Source: Microbacterium sp. USTB-Y (GTDB taxonomy: Bacteria; Actinomycetota; Actinomycetes; Actinomycetales; Microbacteriaceae). From it: 64,000 bases of DNA. The stretch spans positions 62,001 through 126,000 of the forward strand of contig NZ_JAGMTU010000001.1 in assembly GCF_023703415.1 (NCBI RefSeq), written 5' to 3'. Below are positions 1 through 8,250 of this stretch, in pieces. Below the pieces are notes generated by a model that was not told the DNA's origin, searched no databases, and saw nothing but the letters and a program-made list of their open reading frames with translations. Made by a program: the position numbers and the translations under genes. The number at the start of each line of letters is the position of its first letter. The stretch's first letter is position 1.

Positions 1-166
1 CCGATTCCGGCACGTCAGCCGAGAGGTACACGTCGCGACGCGCATGCCTCAGCCAGCCCTCGCGCACCGCGTCCCGGATCTGGACGCGCGTCATCCCCGC
101 TCCCCTGAGCTCCTGGAAGGAGACGGAGCGATCCAGCGGAATCCCAAACGCGTCGACGACAGCCAT
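1..166 (-). CDS. AbiEi-like antitoxin/HTH N-terminal domain protein, partial
   Basis: Only the first 55 codons lie in the window; the gene runs off the left edge on the minus strand. The reading starts MAVVDAFGIPLDRSVSFQEL and continues with a segment of the form RGAGMTRVQIRDAVREGWL followed by an Arg-rich turn ending in DVYLS. This layout (winged helix with T-R-x-x-I, then a basic wing and a V-Y-L strand) is typical of the N-terminal AbiEi-type DNA-binding domain found in actinobacterial proteins that often carry a DUF559/Vsr-like nuclease domain at the C-terminus. Family assignment is by pattern recognition of a short fragment, so the C-terminal domain and function remain unknown. No clear ribosome binding site precedes the ATG at 166-164. 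Confidence 0.55.
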   Translation of the reverse strand, partial: MAVVDAFGIPLDRSVSFQELRGAGMTRVQIRDAVREGWLRHARRDVYLSADVPES

Positions 167-278
167 ACGGCGATCGTTCCCGCGGGCGCACCGCCTCGGA
201 GGCGCCTCCGCGTGATCGGTGCACAGATGCTCCGTTGCATGTCCTGTGCAGGAAGTCGTGGTCAGGTTTCCCGCGCGA

Positions 279-349
279 ACACAACGCAGGAGAACAGGCC
301 GCTGCCCGGGCTCATCGGGGATCTGGACCCTTCTTCTCCTGCGTTGTGT
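279..349. repeat. 16-bp perfect inverted repeat, 39-bp spacer
   Basis: Positions 279-294 (ACACAACGCAGGAGAA) are repeated exactly, inverted, at 334-349. The element sits in the 354-bp gene-free stretch between the AbiEi-like gene and the GNAT gene; apart from this and the 19-bp tandem array I see nothing else there. It could be a terminator/cruciform, a pair of protein-binding sites, or a small repeat element. No T-run follows either arm. Confidence 0.7.
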
Positions 350-406
350 AGGGGGCGGGGCGGCAGAGCCACCCGTGGAGAGCCGGCGCGGTGGGCAGCC
401 CCCCGG

Positions 407-519
407 CGTCGCCCTGGGCTGAGACCGTCGCCCTGGGCTGAGACCGTCGCCTAGGCTGAGACCGTCGCCCTGGGCTGAGACCGTCGCCCTGGGCTGAGAC
501 CGTCGCCCTAGGCTGAGAC
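407..519. repeat. 19-bp tandem repeat, six copies
   Basis: Six head-to-tail copies of a unit CGTCGCCCTGGGCTGAGAC begin at 407, 426, 445, 463, 482 and 501; the third copy is 18 bp. Copies three and six read CTAGGCTGAG instead of CTGGGCTGAG. The last copy ends one base before the GNAT start codon and places TAGGCT at 510-515, five bases before the ATG, so the repeat itself seems to provide the -10 element of a leaderless promoter. Confidence 0.85.
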
Positions 520-520
520 G

Positions 521-1090
521 ATGGAACCGGTTGAGCTGCGCACACCCCGTCTGATCCTGCGCGCCCCGACGTCCGCCGACGTCGACGCGATCACCGAGGC
601 GTGCCAGGATCCGGAGATCCCCCGCTGGACGACCGTCCCGAGTCCCTACGCCCGCACGGACGCCGCGGACTTCGTCCGGCTCATCGGCGAGTGGTGGGCG
701 GACGGATCCCAGACCGTGTGGGCGATGTACGCGGACGAGCTCCTCGTCGGCGCGATCGGGCTGCACCACATCACCGATCACCCGACGGGCGGCGACGCCG
801 AACTCGGTTACTGGGTCGCCGCGCCGGCCCGGGGGAACGGCTACATCACGGAGGCCGCCCGCGCCGTGATCGAGTGGGGCTTCGCCGAGCTCGGGCTCGC
901 GCGTCTCACCTGGCGGGCCGTGGTGGGCAACGTCCCGTCGGCGCGGAGCGCCCGCGGGCTCGGCTTCCGGTTCGAGGGCACGCAGCGCCGATTGCTCACC
1001 AGCCCGCGTGGGCAGGACGACGGATGGCTCGCGGGGCTCCTGCGCACGGACGACCGCGCCCCGGTCGCCTGGCCGATCGACCTCGGCTGA
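521..1090 (+). CDS. GNAT family N-acetyltransferase (RimJ/RimL type)
   Basis: A 189-residue acetyltransferase of the RimJ/RimL branch of the GNAT superfamily, which transfers an acetyl group from acetyl-CoA to an amine, either a protein N-terminus or a small molecule. The N-terminus (EPVELRTPRLILRAPTSAD) is the usual first strand and helix of this branch, and the acetyl-CoA pyrophosphate loop R-G-N-G-Y is at residues 104-108. Length is normal. There is no Shine-Dalgarno sequence; a TAGGCT box five bases upstream, inside a tandem repeat, suggests a leaderless transcript. The substrate cannot be read from the sequence. It stands alone, transcribed in the same direction as the following glycosylase gene. 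Confidence 0.85.
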   Translation: MEPVELRTPRLILRAPTSADVDAITEACQDPEIPRWTTVPSPYARTDAADFVRLIGEWWADGSQTVWAMYADELLVGAIGLHHITDHPTGGDAELGYWVAAPARGNGYITEAARAVIEWGFAELGLARLTWRAVVGNVPSARSARGLGFRFEGTQRRLLTSPRGQDDGWLAGLLRTDDRAPVAWPIDLG

Positions 1091-1140
1091 TTCCCCTCCT
1101 CGACGCCGATCGCGGCCCGCGCGCGCCTCGGCGGCGGCGC

Positions 1141-1182
1141 GAGTCCGGCGGCCCGAGCCCGGCGGCCCGAGTCCGGCGGCCC
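1141..1182. repeat. 14-bp tandem repeat, three copies
   Basis: GAGTCCGGCGGCCC occurs at 1141-1154 and 1169-1182, with a one-base variant (GAGCCCGGCGGCCC) between them at 1155-1168. It lies in the 128-bp gap between the GNAT gene and the glycosylase gene, and is followed by a small hairpin CCCGA-TG-TCGGG near 1186-1197. Confidence 0.75.
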
Positions 1183-1218
1183 TGTCCCGATGTCGGGCAC
1201 GGGTGGCAGGATGAACCC

Positions 1219-2094
1219 ATGCCGGAGATGCCTGAGGTGCAGGGGCTGGTCGACTTCCTCGGCGAGCGCGCGGTCGGCCTGACGATCACGCGCGCGTCGG
1301 TATCGGCCATCTCGGCGCTCAAGACCTATGACCCGCCGGTCACCGCGCTGCCCGGATCCACGATCCGCGGCGCGACGAGGCGCGGGAAGTTCCTGGATCT
1401 GACGCTGCGGAGCGAAGCCGAGCCGCGCCTGCACCTCGTGTTCCACCTCGCGAAGGCCGGATGGCTGCGCTGGTACGACGCGCTTCCCACGACGCTGATC
1501 CGGCCGGGCAAGTCGCCGATCGCCCTGCGGATCGCGTTCGACGACGGCAGCGGATTCGACCTCACCGAGGCCGGCACCAAGAAGTCGCTGGCGGTGTACG
1601 TCGTCCGCGATCCCGACGACGTGCCGGGAATCGCGCGGCTCGGACCCGATCCCCTCGACCCCGCGTTCACCCGGGGGGCGTTCGCGGCGCTGCTCACGGG
1701 CCGGCGCACGCAGATCAAGGGGCTGCTGCGCGACCAGGCCGTCATCGGCGGGATCGGCAACGCCTACTCGGACGAGATCCTGCACGCGGCCCGGATGTCG
1801 CCCTACGCACCCGCCGGCGGACTCGACGAGGACGACGTGACCCGGCTGTACGACGCGATGCAGACCACCTTGCGCGAAGCGGTGGCGGCCGCGAGCGGCA
1901 AGCCCCCCGCCGACCTGAAGGACGCGAAGCGGCGCGGCATGCAGGTGCACGCCCGCCGCGGCGAGCCCTGCCCGGTCTGCGGCGACACCGTGCGCAGCGT
2001 GTTCTTCGCCGACCGCTCCCTGGAGTACTGCCCGACGTGTCAGACCGGCGGCAAGGTGCTGGCCGACCGCCGGCTGTCCCGGCTGCTCAAGTGA
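1219..2094 (+). CDS. Fpg/Nei family DNA glycosylase
   Basis: A 291-residue bifunctional DNA glycosylase/AP lyase of the formamidopyrimidine-DNA glycosylase family, which removes oxidised bases in base-excision repair. The start at 1219 gives MPEMPEV, which aligns with the family MPELPEV N-terminus whose Pro2 is the Schiff-base nucleophile and Glu3 the general acid; this decided the start. K57 in RRGKFLDL matches the conserved core lysine. The helix-two-turn-helix region QIKGLLRDQ...GGIGNAYSDEIL covers about residues 164-187, and a four-cysteine zinc finger (C251, C254, C271, C274) closes the protein. The sequence is diverged from canonical MutM, as is usual for second Fpg/Nei paralogues in Actinobacteria, so lesion preference is unknown. 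CAGGAT six bases before the ATG may be a leaderless -10 box. Confidence 0.9.
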   Translation: MPEMPEVQGLVDFLGERAVGLTITRASVSAISALKTYDPPVTALPGSTIRGATRRGKFLDLTLRSEAEPRLHLVFHLAKAGWLRWYDALPTTLIRPGKSPIALRIAFDDGSGFDLTEAGTKKSLAVYVVRDPDDVPGIARLGPDPLDPAFTRGAFAALLTGRRTQIKGLLRDQAVIGGIGNAYSDEILHAARMSPYAPAGGLDEDDVTRLYDAMQTTLREAVAAASGKPPADLKDAKRRGMQVHARRGEPCPVCGDTVRSVFFADRSLEYCPTCQTGGKVLADRRLSRLLK

Positions 2095-2176
2095 CCTCGG
2101 CCCGACATGAGCAGTCACAGACGCATCCATCGGAATGAAACCGGCATCCGCGCGTTGACTAAGCTGAGAGCAACAC

Positions 2177-2325
2177 AACGTGCTCCGGGGTCGGTGAGAA
2201 TCCGAACCGGCGGTGACAGTCCGCGAACCGAGGATCCGATACGGATCCGAGGCCGATCCGGTGGAATTCCGGGACCGACGGTGATGCGAGCGAAGGCTTG
2301 CGAGTCCGGATGAGAGGCAGCACGC
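2177..2325 (+). promoter_or_regulatory. FMN riboswitch (RFN element)
   Basis: The leader of the riboflavin operon carries the conserved RFN blocks in order: CTCCGGGGTCGGTGAGAATC at its 5' side, CCGGCGGTGACAGTCCGCGA, a GGTGGAATTCCGGGACCGAC block, CGGTGATGCGAGCGAAGG-like sequence, and the closing GGATGAGAGGCAGCACG. FMN binding to this aptamer represses riboflavin genes. A 7-bp hairpin (CGCACGA-TCG-TCGTGCG, 2323-2339) overlaps its 3' end and has no T-run, so control is probably translational or by a Rho-type mechanism rather than by a classical intrinsic terminator. A possible -35 box TTGACT lies at 2155-2160, without an obvious matching -10. Confidence 0.95.
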
Positions 2326-2377
2326 ACGATCGTCGTGCGCCCGCCCCCGGCATCTGGACCAGGACGAAGAAGGCGAC

Positions 2378-3460
2378 ATGACGGCGACAGCGGCGGAGCG
2401 GGCGGCGATGACCCATGCGCTCGAGATCGCCCGCCGCGGGCCCCGGGGGCTGAACCCCCAGGTCGGCGCCGTCATCCTCTCCCCCGCAGGCGACGTGCTC
2501 GCCGAGGGCTGGCACCGCGGCGCGGGAACCCCGCACGCCGAGGTCGACGCGCTCTCGAAGCTCACCCCGGACCAGTTGCGCGGCGCGACCGCCGTGGTCA
2601 CGCTCGAGCCGTGCAACCACACCGGGCGCACCGGCCCCTGCGCGCAGGCGCTCATCGACGCCGGCGTGGCGCGCGTGCTCTACGCACTGGACGACCCTGG
2701 GGCGGTCTCCGGCGGAGGCGCGGAGCGGATGCGCGCCGCGGGGATCGACGTCGTGGCCGGCGAGCAGGCCGCGTCCGCGCACGCCCTGATCGACGACTGG
2801 CTGACGGTGCAGCGGCTGGGCCGACCGCACATCACCGTGAAGTGGGCGCAGAGCCTGGACGGCCGCGCCGCCGCCGCAGACGGATCGAGTCAGTGGATCA
2901 CCGGTCCCGAGGCGCGGGCCGACGTGCACCGCCGTCGTGCCGCTGCGGACGCGATCGTGGTCGGCACGGGGACGGTGCTCGCGGACGACCCCGCTCTCAC
3001 CGCGCGCGACGGCGCCGCACTGCATCCCCACCAGCCGGTTCCCGTGGTGATCGGCGCACGGGAGACCCCGTCGGACGCCGCCGTGCGACGGCATCCGCAG
3101 GCGCCGCTCTTCTACCCCGGCCACGACCTCGACGGCGTCCTCGCGGACCTCCGGGATCGCGGGATCCAGCGCGTGTTCATCGAGGGCGGCCCCACGCTCG
3201 CCAGCGCTTTCCTCGCGGCCGGCCTCGCCGACGAGGTCCTGGCGTATGTGGCCCCTGTGCTGCTCGGCGGTCCGAAGCTCGCACTCGGCGACATCGGCGT
3301 GACCACGATCGATGAGGCCCGGCGCCTGATCGTCGACCGGTGGCTGCCGCTCGGGGCGGATCTGCTGGCGGTCGCCCGTCCGGCCGGTGCCGCGGAGGAC
3401 ACGGCCGGGTCGACCCTCCCCGCAGACGAGTACATCTCCCGGAACGAAGGAGCTGCCTGA
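2378..3460 (+). CDS. ribD: bifunctional riboflavin biosynthesis deaminase/reductase
   Basis: Encodes a 360-residue RibD, performing the second and third steps of riboflavin synthesis: deamination of the pyrimidine product of GTP cyclohydrolase II, then NADPH-dependent reduction of the ribosyl chain. The N-terminal deaminase domain shows the zinc site H53-A-E55 and C79...C88 in TLEPCNHTGRTGPC. The C-terminal reductase domain (from about residue 150) begins with PHITVKWAQSLDGRAAA and includes the FIEGGPTLASAF loop near residue 270. Length is typical. It is the first gene behind the FMN riboswitch, with GAAGAAGGCGAC before the ATG, and its stop overlaps the ribE start by one base. Confidence 0.97.
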   Translation: MTATAAERAAMTHALEIARRGPRGLNPQVGAVILSPAGDVLAEGWHRGAGTPHAEVDALSKLTPDQLRGATAVVTLEPCNHTGRTGPCAQALIDAGVARVLYALDDPGAVSGGGAERMRAAGIDVVAGEQAASAHALIDDWLTVQRLGRPHITVKWAQSLDGRAAAADGSSQWITGPEARADVHRRRAAADAIVVGTGTVLADDPALTARDGAALHPHQPVPVVIGARETPSDAAVRRHPQAPLFYPGHDLDGVLADLRDRGIQRVFIEGGPTLASAFLAAGLADEVLAYVAPVLLGGPKLALGDIGVTTIDEARRLIVDRWLPLGADLLAVARPAGAAEDTAGSTLPADEYISRNEGAA

Positions 3461-4160
3461 TGTTCACCGGAATCATCGAGGAGATCGGCGAGATCACCGC
3501 GATCGCGCCCGCGGGCGACGGTTGGCGGCTGACCGTGCGTGCGCCGAAGGCCGCGTCCGACGCGGTGCACGGCGAGTCGATCGCCGTGAGCGGCGTGTGC
3601 CTGACCGTGGTCGGATCCACCGCCGACACGTTCGACACCGACGTCATGAAGCAGACGCTCGACGTCGCCGCGATCGGCGGCGCGACCGTGGGCACGCGCG
3701 TGAACATCGAGAAGGCGATGCCGGTCGGCGCGCGCCTGGGCGGCCACATCGTGCAGGGCCACGTCGACGGTGTCGGCGAGGTGCTCGAGGTACGCCCGGG
3801 AGCGCAGTGGAGCGTCCTGCGGATCTCCCTGCCGCACGACCTCGCCCCCCTGGTCGTCGACAAGGGATCCATCTCGGTCGACGGCACGTCGCTCACCGTG
3901 AGCAGCGTGAGCGCGCCTCCCGCGCCCGGCGCGCAGACGGGTGCGAAAGCGGCGGACTGGTTCGAGGTCTCCCTGATCCCGGAGACGCTCGCCGCGACCA
4001 CGCTCGGATCCCGCGTCGCCGGCGACCGCGTGAACCTCGAGACCGACATCCTCGCCCGGCACGTCGAGCGTCTGCTCGCCTTCCGTGCCGCCGGCATCAC
4101 CGAAGACACGGCCGCAGGCCCCGGCGCCGACCGCGCCGCCACCACGGAAGGAGGCTCCCG

Positions 4161-4164
<4 letters not shown>
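3460..4164 (+). CDS. ribE: riboflavin synthase alpha chain
   Basis: A 234-residue riboflavin synthase, which dismutates two 6,7-dimethyl-8-ribityllumazine molecules to riboflavin and a pyrimidine. The hallmark N-terminus MFTGIIEEIGEI is present, and the two tandem beta-barrel lumazine-binding halves are recognisable: the first around GESIAVSGVCLTV, the second around KGSISVDGTSLTV. The alternating GGHIVQGHVDGVG motif near residue 95 is conserved. The ATG overlaps the ribD stop (TGATG) and the stop overlaps the ribBA start (ATGA), indicating translational coupling. An insertion rich in Ala/Pro (about residues 150-160) is the only irregularity. Confidence 0.97.
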
Positions 4165-5446
<1,282 letters not shown>

Positions 5447-5450
<4 letters not shown>

Positions 5451-5920
5451 GCGGCGCAGGAGCACCCGAGACCGGCGGATTCGACGCGAGCGGCCTGAAC
5501 GTCGTGATCGTCGCCGGGACCTGGCACGAGACGATCACGAACGGTCTCATCGCGGGCGCGCAGCGCGTGCTCGAGGAGACCGGGGCGAACCACCGCCTGG
5601 TGCGTGTGCCCGGCTCGTTCGAACTCGCGGTCGCCGCGCAGGCGGCGTTCGCCGGCGGCGCCGATGCCGTGGTCGCACTCGGCGTGATCATCCGGGGCGG
5701 GACTCCGCACTTCGAGTACGTCTCGGCCGCCACGACCGACGGTCTCACGCGGGTCGCCCTCGACGCCGGCAAGCCCGTCGGCTTCGGCGTGCTCACCCTG
5801 GACGACGAGCAGCAGGGACTCGATCGCGCAGGCCTTCCGGGCTCCAAGGAGGACAAGGGCGCCGAGGCGGCCGACGCCGCGCTGCGCACGGCCCAGGTCA
5901 TCCGCTCCCTGCGCGGCTGA
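5447..5920 (+). CDS. ribH: 6,7-dimethyl-8-ribityllumazine synthase
   Basis: A 157-residue lumazine synthase, condensing the dihydroxybutanone phosphate and the ribitylaminopyrimidine made by the other rib products. The substrate-binding loops VPGSFELAVAAQ and ALGVIIRGGTPHFEYV (with the catalytic His after TP) and the C-terminal GVLTLDDEQQGLDRAG are all present. The usual family text has RGET in the second loop; here it is RGGT, a mild deviation. It is the last gene of the operon, overlaps ribBA by four bases (ATGA), and is followed after 14 bases by a hairpin that probably terminates transcription. Confidence 0.96.
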
Positions 5921-5934
5921 CCGCCGCGACTCTT

Positions 5935-5984
5935 GAGTCGTCCCCCGGCCCCCGGGCTCGCGGGCGTGCTCGGGGGCACGACTC
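5935..5984 (+). terminator. hairpin after the rib operon
   Basis: GAGTCGTCCCCCG at 5935-5947 pairs with CGGGGGCACGACTC at 5971-5984 (one bulged base), 14 bases after the ribH stop. No U-tract follows, which is common for actinobacterial terminators. Confidence 0.6.
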
Positions 5985-6052
5985 GCAGTTGGAGACGGTG
6001 GGAGAGGTGCACCTTCCTGGCGCCGGAACCCGCCCGGGCCTAGCCTGAGGTC

Positions 6053-6409
6053 ATGGAAACCCTGCGCCACATCGTGCTGTTCGTCCATCTCCTCGGCTTC
6101 GCCACGCTGTTCGGCGCCTGGGCCGTGCAGGCCTTCGGCGGCAAGAAGCAGATGACCAGCCTGATGAACACCGGCCTCGCGATCGCCGGTGTCGCCGGGC
6201 TCGCCCTCGCCGCGCCCTGGGGCCTCCCCGAAGGCGTGAGCATGAACTACGCCAAGATCGGCACCAAGCTCGTGATCCTGCTGATCATCGGCGCCCTGAT
6301 CGGCATCGGCTCGGCCCGCCAGAAGCGCGGCCAGGCCGTCCCGCCGGCGATGTTCTGGCTCGTCGGCATCCTGACCGCCGCGAACGCGGGCATCGCCGCC
6401 ATCTGGTGA
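6053..6409 (+). CDS. small integral membrane protein
   Basis: A 118-residue protein made almost entirely of hydrophobic segments: about residues 6-27, 41-60, 70-90 and 97-116 look like four membrane helices. It resembles the short actinobacterial membrane proteins annotated as hypothetical or Fe-S-related membrane proteins, but no motif allows a function. TAGCCT at 6041-6046, six bases before the ATG, looks like a leaderless -10 box (GAGGTC between could also act as a weak ribosome site). It is flanked on both sides by hairpin terminators, so it is monocistronic. Confidence 0.75.
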   Translation: METLRHIVLFVHLLGFATLFGAWAVQAFGGKKQMTSLMNTGLAIAGVAGLALAAPWGLPEGVSMNYAKIGTKLVILLIIGALIGIGSARQKRGQAVPPAMFWLVGILTAANAGIAAIW

Positions 6410-6434
6410 CGCCGCACTGACCTCCGCAGAGACA

Positions 6435-6476
6435 GCGAGAACGCGGGATCCGATCCGTCGGATCCCGCGTTCTCGC
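6435..6476. terminator. strong palindromic terminator
   Basis: A perfect 19-bp stem (6435-6453 with 6458-6476) closes a four-base loop. It begins 26 bases after the stop of the small membrane protein. The arms contain GCGAGAACGCGGGATCCGA. Confidence 0.85.
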
Positions 6477-6623
6477 GTTCCGGATCCCGGCGGCGGCGTC
6501 ACACTCCGCCGTGCGCGCGTGTCCGCCTGTGGATCCGCTGAACGCCGGGCGTAGACTCCCCCGTGCTCGTCGTGCGGTTGGGGGCCTGACGGGCACTGAC
6601 CGACGCACCGACCGGAGGACCGC

Positions 6624-8081
6624 ATGAGCACCGAGACGACCGCACCCGCGAATCCCCGATCGAGGGTGATCCTCGCCAGCCTCATCGGCACCACGATCGA
6701 GTTCTACGACTTCTACGTGTACGCGACCGCGGCGGTCCTGGTCTTCCCGATCCTGTTCTTCCCGACCGGGAACGACACGACGGCGCTGCTCGCGTCGTTC
6801 GGCGTCTTCGGCGCCGCGATGATCGCCCGCCCGATCGGCGCCATGGTGTTCGGGCACTTCGGCGACCGGTACGGGCGCAAGGCCACGCTCGTCGCCTCGC
6901 TGCTGACCATGGGCATCGCGACGTTCCTGATCGGGGTGCTGCCGACCTTCCAGCAGATCAACTGGTGGGCGGCGCTGCTGCTGCTCATCCTGCGGCTCGC
7001 GCAGGGGTTCGCCCTCGGCGGTGAGTGGTCGGGCGCGGCCCTGGTCGCGACCGAGAACGCTCCCGAGGGCAAGCGCGCCTGGTACGGCTCGTTCCCGCAG
7101 CTGGGCGCACCGCTCGGGTTCATCATCGCCAACGGCCTGTTCCTCATCATCAACGCGCTCCTGCCGCACGCCACGGATCCGACGCAGAAGTCCGAGGCCT
7201 TCCTGAGCTGGGGCTGGCGGGTGCCGTTCCTGTTCTCCGCGGTCATGGTCGTGATCGGCCTGTGGGTGCGGCTCCGCCTCGTCGAGTCGCAGACGTTCAA
7301 GAAGGCCGAGGACACCGGCGCGATCCGCAAGCTCCCGCTGGCGACGGTGTTCCGCCACCACGGGAAGCACCTCGTGCTGGGCACGTTCGTGATGCTCGCC
7401 ACCTACGTGCTGTTCTACCTGATGACGAACTTCACGCTCTCGTTCGGCACCAAGCCGTCGTCGGTGGAGGTCGCCTCGGCCGCCGCGCAGAAGGCAGCCG
7501 AAGCCAAGGGCGCCCCGTTCGATGCGGCCGCGTTCGCCGCGCAGTTCTATCCGGGCCAGGGCTTCGGCTACACCGATTTCGTGGTGATGCAGATCGTCGG
7601 CGTGGTCTTCTTCGGCATCTTCACCCTGCTGTCCGGCCCCTGGGCGGACCGGATCGGCCGCCGGAAGCTCCTGATCTGGACCACGGTCGCGATCATCCTG
7701 TTCGGCTTCACGTTCCCGCTGTTCCTCGGCCGGCATGCCGGCGAGCCCTTCGCGGTGGTCCTCACGCAGTCGTTCCTCATCCTGGGCTTCCTGCTCATGG
7801 GCACGACCTTCGGCCCGATGGGCGCTCTGCTGCCCGAGCTGTTCCCCACCAACGTCCGCTACACGGGGTCCGCCGTCGCCTACAACGTGTCCTCGATCCT
7901 GGGCGCGGCCGTCGCCCCGCTGATCGCGGTGTGGCTCTGGCAGCTGGCCGACGGCTCCCCCGTGCTCGTCGGGATCTACCTCTCGGCGATGGCGGTGCTG
8001 ACGCTGATCGCGCTCATCCTCATCCCGGAGACCAAGGACCACGCGTACGAGGACGACCTCGGCGCCCCCGCTCTGCTCTGA
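6624..8081 (+). CDS. MHS-family MFS metabolite:proton symporter
   Basis: A 485-residue member of the metabolite:H+ symporter branch of the major facilitator superfamily (relatives include shikimate, alpha-ketoglutarate and proline/betaine carriers). Family marks are GTTIEFYDFYVYATAA in the first helix, the loop GHFGDRYGRKATL after helix 2, RLAQGFALGGEWSGAALVAT in helix 4 and its MHS-specific continuation ENAPEGKRAWYGS. Twelve helices are expected. A loop of about 45 residues rich in Ala (near 285-320) precedes helix 8. The substrate cannot be read. The gene is monocistronic, lying between two hairpin terminators, with a Shine-Dalgarno GGAGGA before the ATG. Confidence 0.92.
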   Translation: MSTETTAPANPRSRVILASLIGTTIEFYDFYVYATAAVLVFPILFFPTGNDTTALLASFGVFGAAMIARPIGAMVFGHFGDRYGRKATLVASLLTMGIATFLIGVLPTFQQINWWAALLLLILRLAQGFALGGEWSGAALVATENAPEGKRAWYGSFPQLGAPLGFIIANGLFLIINALLPHATDPTQKSEAFLSWGWRVPFLFSAVMVVIGLWVRLRLVESQTFKKAEDTGAIRKLPLATVFRHHGKHLVLGTFVMLATYVLFYLMTNFTLSFGTKPSSVEVASAAAQKAAEAKGAPFDAAAFAAQFYPGQGFGYTDFVVMQIVGVVFFGIFTLLSGPWADRIGRRKLLIWTTVAIILFGFTFPLFLGRHAGEPFAVVLTQSFLILGFLLMGTTFGPMGALLPELFPTNVRYTGSAVAYNVSSILGAAVAPLIAVWLWQLADGSPVLVGIYLSAMAVLTLIALILIPETKDHAYEDDLGAPALL

Positions 8082-8094
8082 GCCCGGGGCATCG

Positions 8095-8129
8095 GCGGCG
8101 CTGCATCATTTCAATTGATGCAGCGCCGC
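8095..8129. terminator. terminator after MHS transporter
   Basis: A perfect 14-bp stem GCGGCGCTGCATCA (8095-8108) pairs with 8116-8129 around a seven-base AT-rich loop, and TTTA follows the right arm. It starts 14 bases after the transporter stop codon. Confidence 0.85.
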
Positions 8130-8250
8130 TTTACTGTGTATTGGCGCGATCGAACCCGGGCGGGGTTGACTGGCTCCATCACCCGAAGAGCACCGTCGCA
8201 GCCCTGCACAGCGCCGCGCAGATCCGCACGAGACGGACAGAGGAGTCCTG

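Noticed and set aside
44..454. Plus-strand ORF across the gap before the GNAT gene
   Set aside because: It covers the antisense of a convincing AbiEi-like start, an inverted repeat and the tandem array, and has no recognisable protein features.
2323..2339. Classical intrinsic terminator of the FMN riboswitch
   Set aside because: The hairpin is only 7 bp with a three-base loop and is followed by C-rich sequence instead of a T-run, so I annotate only the riboswitch.
841..2655. 604-residue minus-strand ORF, and similar long antisense ORFs (for example 3177-5465, 6285-8042, 9641-11743, 53187-55508)
   Set aside because: They lie opposite well-supported genes, read as Arg/Ala/Gly/His-rich low-complexity protein without domains, and reflect the lack of stop codons in GC-rich antisense frames.
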